Positions 46,119 through 57,832 are shown, numbered from the stretch's first letter. The stretch is DNA of 64,000 nucleotides from Apteryx mantelli (GCF_036417845.1 NC_090002.1:2108001-2172000); one strand, 5' to 3'. The notes: generated by a model from the sequence alone, not told the origin. Numbers and translations: made by a program.

Positions 46119-46697
46119 TGTCACCGAAATCGGGAGAAAATGCTACACCAATGTAGCATTAAGAAGCAGACATTCTCTTTATTACGGCGCCGGGTGCATG
46201 GGGGATAGCTCCACCCTACGTGCACCCCGTGTGCCTCATCATCTAAAGTTTCTATTGCTCTATCATATACATATGCATTAAATTTCCAGGAATTATTATA
46301 CATATTCATTCTATTTCCTAGAACTAATTATTACATTTACATAATCCTTATGCATGTGGTCTGACTCTCTGGGGGTCTCTGGTGGTCCCTAGTGGTGTCA
46401 GAAGAGGTGTCACTCAGCATCTTGCCATGAACTTTGCTCTACTTTTCCATCCATGGTCTCAACTTGGCCTGCTTGCTTGTCTGCGAAAAGCTGTCTTGGT
46501 CCTAATTTTGGCTCCAACCGGCTTCTGCTGGTTTACCTGTACTTTCTCAGGATGTATCAGTCCCAGCTGCACCTGTGTCCTTGGGTATGTTTGTCTGAGG
46601 CTCCTGTTGAGACTCCTTCTTGTCCGAGCTGGTAACAGTTGCCCCATTCCCCCCCCTTCCCTTTGAGACTCTTTCTTGTCTGGGCCTTTTGGTAGCA
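46119..46697 (-). mobile_element. Solo LTR or LTR-plus-polypurine fragment, minus strand
   Basis: Non-repetitive sequence with plus-strand TG...CA ends splits the GT-rich minisatellite. Four-base TGTG flanks on both sides fit a target-site duplication, though TGTG is common here. On the minus strand there is an AATAAA (46183-46178) about 60 bp before the end GGTGACA, and a purine run at 46664-46647 just before TGGGGC. If that purine run is a polypurine tract, the LTR proper is 46119-46646 and the rest is internal. Family not identified. Confidence 0.6.
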
Positions 46698-47100
46698 TGT
46701 GCTGGGGTGCACATGTGCGCAGGGGTGGGCACGTGCATATGTATGTGGGTGTGTGCACTGGGGTGTACGTATGTGCATGCATGTGTGCACTGGGGGTGTG
46801 TGGGATGCAAGCAGGCATGTCTATATGTGCACAGGGGTGTGCATGTGTGCACTGGCATGCATGTGTGCACGGAGGGGGCCGTGCACATGCCTGTGCGTGC
46901 TGGAGTGTGCGTGTGCGCACATAAGCATGTGCATGGGGGTGGGTGCATGCGTGAGCAGGCACATGGACGTGTGTGCGCTGGGGTGTGGGACTACGTGCGA
47001 ACTGGTGTTTGTGCAGGTGCATTGGTGTGTGTGTGGTGGTGGGGGGGGGCCTGGGCACATGCGTGGGGGGCGGTGCACGGACACACGCGTTGCGCGTGGG
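46698..47100. repeat. GT-rich minisatellite, right half
   Basis: Continues the pattern of 45441-46118 after the LTR and fades into GC-rich unique sequence near 47060-47100. Confidence 0.85.
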
Positions 47101-47198
47101 GCCGCCAGGGCAGCGTGCGGGTCTCGGCGCGCTCCCTGGGTGCACCGGGGGCCCCTGCCTCCCTGTGGAACCTTCATAGCGTGACAGTGTAACAGCTC

Positions 47199-48101
47199 CT
47201 TCTGACATCACTGCAGTTCTGCTCCCGGCTTCCACGCCGGGGTGCACCGCAGGGCGCAGCGGCACCTCGAGGTGCCGGCTGCCGAGCGCTGCCCAGAGTC
47301 CCCGGGCTTCCCAGCACGGGCTGGGAGCCCGAAACGCCCGCCGGCACCCGCGACGCACCCCGGGGCCGGCCCCCGCAGCTGTCCCAGCCCTCCTGCCACC
47401 AGGTACCGGCGCCTGACGCCCCGCCGCTGCCCGCAGCCGCTTGGTGTTTTACCGGGCTCTGTTCTCCCCTTTCAGACCCCACGGGGTGGAAACCTGCCCC
47501 CTGGGGCACCGCCACGCAGCCGCCGCCGGTGCCCGTCCTGCCGCCAGGGATCCTGCAGGAAGGCGCCGGAAAGGAGGCGTGGGTGACAAGGTGCGGAGCC
47601 ACCGGCGGGCTCTTTCTCCAGCTAGCAGGGGGCTAAGCCGGCCCATCTTGCCCTGGCGAGGCCCAGGCCCACATCTGGTGGGGCGACCCCAGTGCCAGCC
47701 CCCCACGTGTCGCGCCTGGCCGAGGACCTGAAGGGTGGTTTAAAGCGGGGGGGGGGGGCCTCGGTCGGGTGCGATGCCTTCGCCGCCCCCTCACCTGGCC
47801 AGGACCCCCAGTCCCTGGCAGCAAATTTGTGCCTCGCAGGAGCTCACCGAGGGCCTGGCTTCACCGGCGCAGCAGGCGCAGGTCTGCGCAGTGCAGGCGA
47901 GGGGGCGGCGGAGCATCGTGGGGGGGTGGCGAGGCCCCTGGTTGCGCTGCCCTGCTTTGCGGCCGGGACAGGGAGGAGGGAAGGGCTTCGCCTGCTGCCA
48001 CCCCAGCCGGGCACTCCGGCCCGGGCTTTCTTCTTTGCACCAGCCCCACGGCCCCCCCCCAGCCCCGCTCCGACCCCCCTCTTGCCGGCTCTGCCCCCCA
48101 G
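47199..48101 (+). other. Possible upstream exons of the plus-strand gene
   Basis: Candidate exons are bounded by AG...GT signals: about 47208-47401, 47485-47590 and 47804-47881. Frames are open but GC-rich and phases were not fully reconciled. The start codon was not found. Confidence 0.3.
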
Positions 48102-50012
48102 GCCCTCGGCTGCCTTGGGAGTACGGAGAAGCCCGTCCTGGCCGCTCTACTGAACACGTACGTAGTGCTGGCGGCAGCACCCGTCCCTGATGTGCTTTAG
48201 GGGGGGGTTTCCGCCTGCTTGGTGCCGGTGGAGACCCCGGGGTGCGGGATCAGCCCACAGCTGGGTTACGGGGAGAAGGGGGTGGTGCGGAGGGCGGTGG
48301 CAGAGCCGCTGGGTGCTGGGGGCTTGGGTGCCGCCGAGCTCTGCCGGTTGTTTTTTGTTCCAGCTGCGCGGATGCAGCCGAGCGCCGGTGCAGTGTGAAG
48401 TCACCCGGAGCCTCGTGCGCCTGGGTGAGCCCGTCCCGTCCCATCCTGTCCCATCCTGTCCCATCCCATGTGGTCCCCATGCCAGGGGGCTCTGCCGGCC
48501 AAGGCGCATTATCCCTCATGGTGCCCCCGGCCCCGGCGCAGGCTGCCTGGCGGCGGCGGCGGCGGTGGTGGTGGAGGAGGTGCTTGGGCGCCTGCGGGAC
48601 GGAGGCCCCGCGCAGAGCGCGGACTTGCTGCTGGCGCTCGGCAGCACCCTGCATGCCCGCGCTGACGCTGCCAACCTGCTGCGGCTGCTGGGGTGTGAGC
48701 CCCTCTGCCGGGAGCGCCTGGAGGACGAGGCACAGGCGGCGCTGCTGGAGCGGCTGCACGCCGAGCCGCTGCTGGTAAAGCCAGGGCCGCGCCACCGCTC
48801 GCCCCGCCGAGCCCTGCCCCGCCTCTCCCCGCAGTCCGTCCAGCAGAGCGTGGCCACGGCCATGGAGGCTCTGCAGATAGAGGTGCAGATCTGGGGCGTT
48901 TTGGAGAAGTAGGTGGCGTGCGGTGGCGGGGGAGCCCCCAGGGCGGGAGCCGTTGCCTCCTGCCTCTCCGCTGCTGGGCACCTGCTGGAGATGCGCGATA
49001 CGTGCCCTCCCGCTGGGCTCGTTTGCCGCTCTTTTGTTTGTGCCGAGTGCCATCTCTCCCGGCGGGATGGGGTTTGGCTGCAAGGGGCTGCAAGGCAGGA
49101 GGCCAGGAGAGACGGAGACAACTCCAGTGGGATGACACCACCATCCTGGGGGACCTTTCCGTGCCTCCACAGATGAAGGGAGAGATCTCCAGGCTCTCCG
49201 GGAGCCAGGGAAACGCTGAGCTGCCTTTGGTGCTTGGCTTTAATCCTCCCTCACACCACGCTGCAGGGGACCCTGGGGGGGAAGCTGGGATGGCAGGATT
49301 GTGCCCTGTGCCTCTGGGAGAGGGGGATGCAAGTCTCCTGCTTGCCTTGCTCCTTGCTGATTTTCTCCCCCTCTTGACAGGCAATTGCAAGCGAAGCATC
49401 ACCTGGTCCAAAAGCAGGCTGTGGTTTCGCTGGTAAGTCACTTTTCCCCCTCTAAACGCCCAGAAATCGCAGCGCTGAGTTCCCCCAGCTGCACGCAGGT
49501 GGTGGCACAGGCTCTCCGGCCTCCAGAGCACCCGCTCCCGCGGGGCGAGCGTGAGCCGAGCTCCTGCCATCCCTCTGCTTCCCAGAGTAGATCACCAAGA
49601 TGCTGTCCAAGCTCGGAGCCAGTGGGAGGCACTGCTGGAGGACCCACGGCTACCGCGTCCGGCGGATGAGGCTCTCGGCAGGTAGGATGCTCCGCGGCAC
49701 TCGGAGCCGGATGGCTTCGTCCCCGTGCAGCCGCTCACCGCTCCCGTTTATCCTCCTGCCTGCAGGGAGCGTGCGAAAGCCCGGCCAAGCCTGGAGAAAC
49801 CCCTGGATCTGCGAGGCGATGGGGACCCCTGGCCTCTGGGATCCCGCCGGCAGCTCAGGGGGGCTCTCGGCAGCAGGGACCTGGTTTGGAGCGGCAGCAG
49901 AGGAATTAAAAGATTTTCTGCTATGGATTTTGCTTTTTCTCCTGGAAGAGTATTAAATGCAGCATGTGGCACGCTGGGGAGAGCTATATGGGCTGTGCAT
50001 GTGTTTCCCTGA
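48102..50012 (+). CDS. Unidentified multi-exon gene, 3' part
   Basis: Exons read as 48102-48157, 48378-48424, 48542-48774, 48835-48908 and 49381-49432. All have AG acceptors and GT donors and compatible phases. The donor at 48909 removes an apparent stop. The largest exon encodes a Leu/Ala/Glu-rich helical stretch (LLLALGSTLHARADAANLL, LLERLHAEPLL) and the next ones continue as MEALQIEVQIWGVLEK and QAKHHLVQKQ, suggesting a helical-bundle or coiled-coil protein. Two further exons ending 49681 and starting 49766 fit each other in phase (PADEALG joined to ERAKARPS) and reach a stop at 50010-50012. Their link to 49432 does not fit, so an exon may be missed. I do not recognise the family. It converges on the minus-strand gene. 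Confidence 0.5.
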
Positions 50013-50429
50013 ATAAGGAAGGGGAGGCCTCGCGGGGGCAGATTGGGGGTTCTGGCTCCTCGGGCTGATGGACATTGTGAAGGAGGAGACGCAGGCCAGA
50101 GTGAGCAGGGGAAGGCGCAGCACAAACTCCAGCCTTTTGCCCCCCAAAATCTGCCCTCAGGTGGGACGCAGATTGAGTTTTCCACTTCTTTGCAGCACAG
50201 AACTTCGTTGCTTTAGATCAGAGGGAAACAGAGCCTGGAGGGGGGGGTCTTCGAACCCAGGAGAAATCGGGGACTGTCTGAACCGGGTTAGGATTAAGCT
50301 CTTATAGCCCCGGCAGGGACATGGCCCTCCCACGCTGGGCCCCTGCCAGTACCTGCAGGGACATGTGTGCCGCGGGGACGCCAGCCTGGGCTGCCACCCC
50401 CAGGGTCCCTTGGGGGCCCCAGGGCACCA

Positions 50430-50690
50430 TGTCCCCTGTGTCCCTGGGCCCTTCGGTGCCCCCCATGCCCCGTGGTGTCCCCGTGTTCCCTATGCTCCTC
50501 AGTGTCCCCCATGCCCCGTGGTGTCCCCATGTCCCCATTCCCCTTGCTGTCCCCATGTCTCCTGTGCCCCTTGGTGTCCCCCATGTTCCCCATGTCCCAT
50601 GGTGTCCCAGTGTCCCCTGTGCCCCTCGGTGTCCCCGTGTCCCCCTTGGTGTCCCATCCCAGTGGCCGGGTGTCCCCCCACCCCATTGGC
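50430..50690. repeat. C-rich minisatellite (gtgtccccatgtcccc)
   Basis: Short units ccatgtcccc / gtggtgtcccc repeat just beyond the 3' end of the minus-strand gene. Confidence 0.8.
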
Positions 50691-50723
50691 AAGCACAAGA
50701 TCCAGCTCCTTCAATGCCAAAGA

Positions 50724-50729
50724 TTTATT
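50724..50729 (-). terminator. Poly(A) signal of the NK-lysin-like gene
   Basis: The minus strand reads AATAAA here, about 650 bp downstream of the stop codon. A likely 3' UTR exon begins near 50850 after a cccctcag acceptor. The coding exon itself ends CCCCAG at a GTGAGG donor (51371-51366), consistent with a spliced 3' UTR. Confidence 0.65.
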
Positions 50730-50859
50730 GAGCTGGGGGAAGGGGCGGCCGGCGTGGGGGCCGGCGCAGGGGACAGCGCTGGAGGGGACGCAGGATCCCT
50801 CGGGTGCCCTTGGAGCCAGCCGGCACTTGGGGGGAGAGAGAGGCTGAACTGAGGGGACA

Positions 50860-51180
50860 GTGATGGCACCGTGTCCCTGTGCCACCTGTGTCCCTGTTCC
50901 CATGGGCACCATGTCCCTGTGCTCCCCACGTCCTCATCCCCGTGGGCACTGTGTCCCCGCACCCCCCCCCATATACTTATCCCCTTGGGCACCATGTCCC
51001 GTGCCCCCCCATACCCCCATGTCCCTGTGCCCCCCATGTCCCTGTCCCCATGTCCCCCAGACCCCCATGACCCCATGTTCCCATCCCCCACAGGCACCAT
51101 ATCCCCATGTCCGTGTGCCCCCCACGTCCCCATGTCCCTGTGTCCCCGTCCTGGAGGGGCACCATGTCCCCATGCCTGCA
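50860..51180. repeat. C-rich minisatellite in the 3' UTR intron
   Basis: Repeated ccatgtccctgtgcccccc-type units between the putative 3' UTR exon and the last coding exon. Confidence 0.75.
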
Positions 51181-51378
51181 GCACCCATGGGTGCGGGCGC
51201 ATTCCCGGGCGGCCGCCCCACCCTGGGCGCCGCTTTGAAGCAGCCGTTGGTGCCGCTGAGCCCTCGCGGTGGGCACAGCCGGGCACAAGGGCCCTTCACC
51301 CGGGGTGGGGCTGCCCGGACGCCTGGGCCCCCAGCCGGGTGGTGGGGGGGGTGGAGAGGGAGGGGGCCTCACCTGGGG

Positions 51379-53266
51379 TCAGGGCTGGCACCAGCGGAGG
51401 TTGGTGCAGATGCTGGCGGGCTCCTCGTCCTGCATCAGCCCTGCCTCGATGGGCTCCAGGTAGCGGCTCACCAGGTTGTGGCAGCGCTCGGATATCTCCC
51501 GCGGCAGCAGGGAGCACACCGTGCGGGCCGCCTGCGTCACCCGGGTCTGCACCGGCACAGCCCTGCGTCAGGCACTGCGTCGCATAGTCTCACACGCGCT
51601 TGCGTGGCCTCACGCGGCAGGCGCCACCTTGCACGGGCTTGCATGAGCTCGCACGGCTTTGCACGACGGGCACTGCCTCACACGGGCTTACATGAGCTCA
51701 CACAGGCTTGAATGGCTTTGCACCGTGAGCACTGCCTTGCACGGGCTTGCATGAGCTCGCATGGCCTTGCACAGTGGGCACCGCCTTGCACGGGCTTGCA
51801 CAAGCTGGCACGGCCTTGCATGGGCTGGCACGAGCTCCCACGGCCTTGCACGGTGGGCACTGCCTTGCATGGGCTTGCACGAGCTTGCACAGCCTCGCAC
51901 GGCTTTGCATGGTGGGCATCCCCTTGCACAGCCTCGTGCAGCCTTGCACACCCCTGCGTGGACCTCGCACGACCCTTGCATGCCTCGATCCCTACTGTGT
52001 TGTGCGTGTTGGGTACTAGACTCTTGAGCTTCTTGAGGACCTTCTTGCAGATTGCGCAGCGCAGTTCGCCGGGGTCCTGTCCAGCAGCCCCCTGCGTGCC
52101 CGGCACCGTGAGCACGGGCCGGGCACCCTGCCCACCCCCTGGGTGCCCCAGCGGTGCCCAGCCAGGGCCCACCCACAGCCCTCACCGGTGCCCACCCAGT
52201 GCCCCCCATGGTGTCGTCCCCACCGGTGCCCACCCAGTGCCCCCCATGGTGTCGTACCCACCGGTGCCCACCCAGTGCCCCCCTGGGTGTCCCTACTGAT
52301 GCCCTCCCAGTGCCCACCAGTGCTCCCATGGGTGCCCCATGGATGCCCACCCAGTGTCCCCATGGGTGCCCCATAGATGTCCACCCAGTGCTTGCCAGTT
52401 CCCACCCAGTGCCTGCAAGGGTGTCCCCATGGGTGCCCCCATGGGTACCTCCTTGATGCCCACCCAGTGCCCCCAAGGGTGCCCCCCCATGCACCCCGTG
52501 CCCGCTCACCATCCTCTCCAGCATCTGCAGGTCCTCGAACAGGAGCTGCAGGCCATCCCCCGAGGCAGAGGGGACCTGGCACTCCGGGGTGTCCGGGCTG
52601 CACCCCTTGGCCCTCGCGGGCACGGCCGGGACCCTGGGGTGCAGCCCCTCGGCCCCCATGCCGGCCAACAGCAGGGCTGGGCACCACGTCAGGGGCCGCT
52701 GGCACTCGCACCATCCCCAAACCTCCCGCCTCCCCACCACCCTGTGTCCCCACCCCTCCATGTCCCCGACCCTCCGGTATCCCAGATTCTCCCGTACCCC
52801 CGTGTCCCCATCCCTGTCCCCCCATCCCTGTCCCCCCCATGTCCCTTGGTATCCCCAGCCCTCCTTCCTCCCATGTCCCCGTTCCCTCTTGTCTCCATCC
52901 CTCCGTATCCCCACATGTCCCCATCTGCTGGTGTCCCCATCCCTCCCGTCCCCTCCCGTCCCATGTCTCCATCCCTGTCCTCTGTGTCCCCCCCTTCCCC
53001 ACATCCCCATCCCTCCCACCTCTCCACATCTCCGTCCCTGTCCTCCGTGTCCCCCTGTCCCCCACATCCCCATCCCTCCTGTCTCTCCACACCTCCACCA
53101 CTGTCCTCTGTGGCCCCCTGTCCCCCCTGTCAGTCCCGTCTGTCCCGTCCCCCCTTGTCCCCATGTCCCTGGCCCTTCCCGTCCCTCCACCTCCCCAAGT
53201 CCCCATGTCCCCGTCCCAGTCCCCACCGGTGACAGCAGGCAGCAGGGCCAGCAGCGGTGGGGCCAT
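51379..53266 (-). CDS. GNLY: NK-lysin/granulysin-like saposin-fold antimicrobial protein, 4 coding exons
   Basis: Exons on the minus strand: 53266-53227, 52676-52510, 52091-51996 and 51546-51379. All have AG/GT borders and consistent phases, and total 156 codons plus stop. Exon 1 and the start of exon 2 encode a signal peptide (MAPPLLALLPAVT then a Leu-rich run). Exon 2 adds a propeptide-like segment ending FEDLQMLERM. Exon 3 starts the saposin-B domain (LRCAICKKVLKKLKSLV, Lys-rich first helix). Exon 4 supplies the rest (TVCSLLP, RCHNLVSRYL, ICTNLRWC). The six cysteines have the saposin order C-x2-C ... C ... C ... C ... C. A short secreted protein with one saposin-B domain and a cationic first helix fits NK-lysin/granulysin, which lyse microbes from cytotoxic-cell granules. 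Another single-saposin protein is possible, so the symbol is provisional. Confidence 0.8.
51600..51990. repeat. ~50-bp minisatellite in intron 3 of the NK-lysin-like gene
   Basis: Units of cttgcacgggcttgcatgagct and cacggccttgcacggtgggca alternate for nearly the whole intron. Open frames on both strands are artefacts. Confidence 0.85.
52140..52500. repeat. Minisatellite in intron 2 of the NK-lysin-like gene
   Basis: Units of ggtgcccacccagtgccccc followed by catggtgtcg or variants, about 35-60 bp. Confidence 0.82.
52730..53215. repeat. C-rich minisatellite in intron 1 of the NK-lysin-like gene
   Basis: Short ccatccctcc / tgtccccc units, with a higher-order repeat near 52975-53110 (ctgtcctctgtgtccccc ... 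cacatccccatccctcc). Confidence 0.82.
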
Positions 53267-53479
53267 GGCTGGCTGTCCCCGTGCCCCAGGGTGCCTTATG
53301 TACCCGCTGGGGGGGTGGGGGGGCACACTGTGGGGCTGAGGGCAGGAAGGGCCTCCCCCCTCCCCGGAAACCACAGTGGCCGCAGTGGGGGGCTGGGGGG
53401 ACCCAGGCATCCGGGCAGGGTGGCCACATGTCACGTCCCCCCACTGGGGGGGGCTGCGAGCTTCCCCCCAACAGTGACC

Positions 53480-54110
53480 TGATCAGGGTGGTGGGGGGGG
53501 ACGAGGAGGTTTGGGAGGACTTGGGGGGACAAGAGGGGCTTGGAGGGGACAGGAGGGACTTGGGGGGACAAGGAGGACTTGGGGAGCTTGGGGTGACCTG
53601 AGTGGGCAAGGAGGAGGCAAGGGGGGACCTGGGGGGGGGACTTTGGGGACCTGAGAGGGATAAGGGGGGTAGGATGGGAGCTGGGGGGCTGGAGGCACCT
53701 GGGGAGACTGGGGGAACAAGGGGACTTGGGGGAGGTGGGAGGAGCTGGGGGGACAGGGGGTGACAAGGAGGGGGCAAAGGGGGACCTGGGGGAGATAAGG
53801 GGGAGGCAAAGGACGAGCTGGGGGGCTGGTGGGACCTGGGGCGACCTGGGGAAACTGGGAGGACTGGTGAAACTGGGGGGGACAAGAGGGGCTTGGGGGG
53901 GACTTGGGGTGACTTTGGGGACCTGGGGGGCCTGAGGAGGGACAAGGGGAGACGGGAGGGACAAGGGGAGCTTGGGGGCACCGGGAGAACTGGGAGGATG
54001 GGGGGGGGCTTAGGGGGAACTGGGGGGACGGGGGAGACCTGGGGGGGACACAGGGGACCTGAGGGCACTGGGGCAGGGGGGAAGTGTATGGGGACATGGG
54101 GGGGGGGGCT
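53480..54110. repeat. G-rich minisatellite (acttggggggacaag)
   Basis: Short units ggggacttggggg, gacctgggggg and acaagggg repeat on the plus strand. Long Pro/Ser frames on the minus strand are repeat shadows. Confidence 0.88.
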
Positions 54111-54369
54111 CAGGAGGCCATGGAGGCCTGCGGGGATGGAGGACAGGGACAGCCCAGCCCCCCAGTTCCTGGCAGTCACGTCCCCGTGTCCCACCGCAAA
54201 CCCCAGAGCCACCCCCCTCCGCCCCCCCGGCTTCCTGTGGGGCTGGGGAGGAATGGGGACACGGGGGGGGGGATGACACAGGGGCTGGGGGGGGGGGGAT
54301 GGAGACACGGGGCTGGCACAGGGCAGGCGGACATGGGGACATGGGGGGTCATGTCTGTCCCCACTGTCC

Positions 54370-56380
54370 CCAAATGCCACCCACAGCCCCCTCTGCCCCC
54401 CATGGCACCCCTCTGCCCCTATTGCACCCCATGCACCCTTCTGCTACCTCTGCCCTGCATGGAACCCCCCCAACCTCCCATAGCACCCCATTGCACCCCA
54501 TTGCACCCCAATGGCCTCACTGCCCCCCCACTGCACCCCCCTGCCCCCCTGGCAACCAATTGCACTGCTGTGACCTCTCTGCCCCCCATGACACCCCTCT
54601 GCTCCCATTGCACCCTATTGCAGCCCTCTGCCCCCTCTGCCCCCATGGCACCCCACTGTCCACTCTGCCCACTATTGCAACCTTCTGCCCCACGTTGCAC
54701 CCCATGGCACCCCTCTGCCCCCACTGCTCCCCATAGCAGCCTTCAGCCTCGTCTGCCCCCCATGGCAACCCTCAGCCCTCTCTGCCCCCCATGGCACCCC
54801 TCTGCTCCTTATGGCAGCACTCTGCCCCCATTGCACCCCTCTGCCCCCTCTGCTCCCCTTGTTGCACCCCCCCGCACCCTCTGCCCCCCCATGACACTCC
54901 TCTGCCCTCCTTGCGCCCCACTGCAGGCCGCTGCCCACTCTGCCCTCCCAGGCCCCCCCTTTGCCCCCATTGCGCCCCTCGGCCCCCATGGCATCACTTT
55001 GCACCCTTCTGCCCCTCTGCTCACATTGCACCCATTGCACCCCATTGAACGCTTCTGATCCCAAGGCACCCCTCTGCCCTCCTTGCACCCCATTGCACCC
55101 TGCTGCCATCTCTGCCCCCAAGGCACCCCCTCTGCCCCCCATGGCACCTCTCTGTTCCCTCTGCCCCCTATGGCACCCCCCCCGCCACCACTGCACCCTT
55201 CTGTCCCCTCTGCCCCCCATGGCACCCTGTTGAACCCCATGGCATCCTTCTGCTCCCCATTTAACCTCTCTGACCCCTATGACCCCATGGCACCCCTCTG
55301 CCCCTAATGGCACCCCCACTGCACCCCTTTGCCCCCCTATGGCACCCCTCCACCCCCCATGGCACCCTCGGCCCCCACTGCACCCCATTTTACCCCTCTG
55401 CTCCCAATGCCCCCATTTAACCCCTCTGCCTCCTTTCTGTTCCCACTGCATGCCATGGCACCCCTCTGCCCCACATGGCAACCCTCTGTCCCCCAATAAC
55501 ACCCCATGGCAGCCTTCTGCCCCAGTTGCACCCCATGGCACCCCTCAGCCCCCATGGCACCACGTTGCACCATTCAGCCCCCCCACTACACCCCTCTGCC
55601 CCCTCTGCCCCCCATGGCACCCTTCTGCCCCATCGCCCAACATTGTACCCCTCTGTCCCCAAGGCACCACATTGAACCCTTCTGACCCCATTGCATCCCA
55701 TTGCACCCTTCTGACCCCCCCCTCCCCATGGCATCCCCCACAGCACCTTTCTGCCCTCCATGGCACACCATTGCACCCTTCTGCCCCCCCATATCACACC
55801 ATTACACGACTTAACTCACTGCCCCTCATTGCACCCCTCTGGCCCCTCTGCCCCCCATGGCACCCCTCTGTCCCCAAGGTACCACATTGCACCCTTCTGC
55901 CCCCACTGCCTCCCATTGCACCCCATTGCACCAAATGGCATCTACTGCCCCCCATGACACCCCTGTGCCCCCTCTGCCCACCATGGCACCCCTCTGCCCT
56001 CTCTGCCACATGTGCACCCCGTTGCACCCTTCTGCCCCCCATGGCACCTCCCTGCCCTCTCTGCTTCCCATTGCACCCCTCTGCCCCCATTGCACCAATT
56101 GCCCCCCACTCCCCTCTCTGACCCCCCACGGTACCCTTCTGCCCACATTGTACCACATTGCACAGCCCTGCCCCCATTGCACCCCATTGCACACTTCTGC
56201 CTCCCCCCCCTCCAGGGTGCCCCTCTGCCCCTATGGCACCCCAAGGCACCCCTCTTTCCCCCTCCCCCATGGCACCTCTCTGCCCTCCCTGCCCCCACAT
56301 TGCACCCCACTGCCCCCATTGACTCCTATTGCACCCCTCTACCTCCTTTGCCCCCCATGGCACCCATCTGCCCCCCCCAG
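54370..56380. repeat. C-rich ~20-bp minisatellite, 2 kb
   Basis: Units of ctgccccccatggcacccct alternate with ctgcccccattgcacccc for 2 kb. This is the largest simple array in the window. Very long open frames on both strands come from the repeat and lack any domain. Confidence 0.92.
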
Positions 56381-56935
56381 GAGTGCAGGGGATCAGCCTA
56401 TGTCAAGGAGGCTGAGAGGCCAAGCCTTCCCCACCCAGCGGACCACTGCCTGGCCACCAAAGCCAGGGGTTCACAGCAGCACCTCTCTTTTTATTCCCTG
56501 CAGAGAAGTCCATCTCAGGCACAGGGTCGTCTCCCCTTTGCGCGGCAGCAGTTCCTAGCGCCTTCCCCTCCGCTGCTCCAAGGGCATCTTCTCCCCAGCG
56601 CTTTGGAGTCCAACGGAGAGGTGGTCAGTGTCAGGTATAGGGAGAAGGCAGAGAAAGAGTGCGGGCCTTGGTCGGGCCAGGTCTTCCTGGAGCTGCTGTG
56701 GACCATGCCCTCCAGATGGGCAAGGAGACCTCAGGCTCTTGCCACCTTGTTGGAGAGCAGCTGGCTGCTCAGAGGACTGGAGGGAGGAGGGACAGGTCCC
56801 AAGGCTTGCAAGGGGAAGATGCTGACATGTGCCTGAGGCCGGGGCCCTGCTACCTCCTAGGCCCTCTCTCAGCTCCTTGGAAGCCACTGCAGAAGAAAGC
56901 AAATGCAGGGGAAAAAAAAAAAAAAAAACGTTCTC
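56381..56935. other. Unique interval ending in an A-run, no gene seen
   Basis: An A-run near 56911-56928 could be the tail of an old retroposed sequence, but no element body was recognised. Confidence 0.35.
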
Positions 56936-57330
56936 CGCATTCATGGGAGGCAATGGCAGGGTCACTCCTGTGTGAGAACATTTACAGGCCAGCAGCAGGG
57001 ACAGGGCTGGAGTTTGTGCTTGTGCGGGCGCTGCTGCCTGAGGAAATGGTAGGGCAGCAGCAGGCACATGGCTCAGACACGGGGCTGTATGGTCACTGCT
57101 GCCTCAGGACCTGACAGACAAGGACCAGGCACATGGCTTCATCGCTCATTCTGAGGTCACTTCTGCCTCAGGACCTGTTAGGCCATCGGCAGGCTCTTGC
57201 TTGCTGTAGTTTCTTGTAAAGCCACCTGGATAGCCCAGCAGCAGGAACAGCATCAGCACAGCGGCTGTGAGGTCACTTCAGTCTGAGCAGCTGAGCAGCA
57301 GGAACATGGCTGTGAAATGGCTTGTGAGGG
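56936..57330. repeat. Degenerate tandem repeat (gaggtcacttctgcctcaggacctg)
   Basis: The phrases ggtcacttctgcctcaggacctg, agcagcaggaac and acatggct recur five or six times at roughly 60-80 bp. Confidence 0.65.
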
Positions 57331-57723
57331 CACTTCTGTCGCTGAAGACGCTAGGCCAGAAGCGCGCTGGCCTTGCAGGGCTCTTCCCTGCTGGGCTGGG
57401 CTCTCCAGGGAGGAGTGAGCTGCCCCCAGGCGGCATTGGGCAGGGGGGCTCGTGCCGGGCTCCCGCTGCCGTGGATCCAGCAGGGTGCGTGGAGTCCGCT
57501 GAAGACACTCATCACTGAGTTCACACAAGCAGGGATTTGGTTGGTTTGTTTGGGACTATTTGCACACTGAAAGCAAGAGACTGCTGTTGCATTTAAAAAC
57601 AAAGATTTATTATCCTATTCAAAAGAACCGCGCACAGCACAGAACTACAACAACACAGTTCATGCGGTTGTGAGGTGACTCTGTTGTTCTACACAAGCAC
57701 TCTACCACAAAATAAATATAGGG
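57331..57723. other. Unique interval, no gene seen
   Basis: No recognisable feature. Confidence 0.35.
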
Positions 57724-57772
<49 letters not shown>

Positions 57773-57782
57773 CATATATATG

Positions 57783-57828
<46 letters not shown>
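57724..57828. repeat. (TG)n(TA)n(CA)n microsatellite
   Basis: Short GT run, then about 35 bp of TA, a brief tgcatatatatgcata break, then about 44 bp of CA. Self-complementary and probably length-variable. Confidence 0.95.

Positions 57829-57832
<4 letters not shown>

Noticed and set aside
51688..53226. Very long minus-strand open frame (512 codons) over the NK-lysin-like gene
   Set aside because: Gly/Trp/Asp-rich low-complexity translation of intronic minisatellites. The real coding exons use other borders and frames.
53130..54380. 416-codon Pro/Ser-rich minus-strand frame
   Set aside because: Translation of the G-rich minisatellite and its flank, with no domain and no plausible start.
54084..56836. 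Several 200-320 codon frames on both strands
   Set aside because: All come from the ~20-bp C-rich repeat, where stops are rare by composition.
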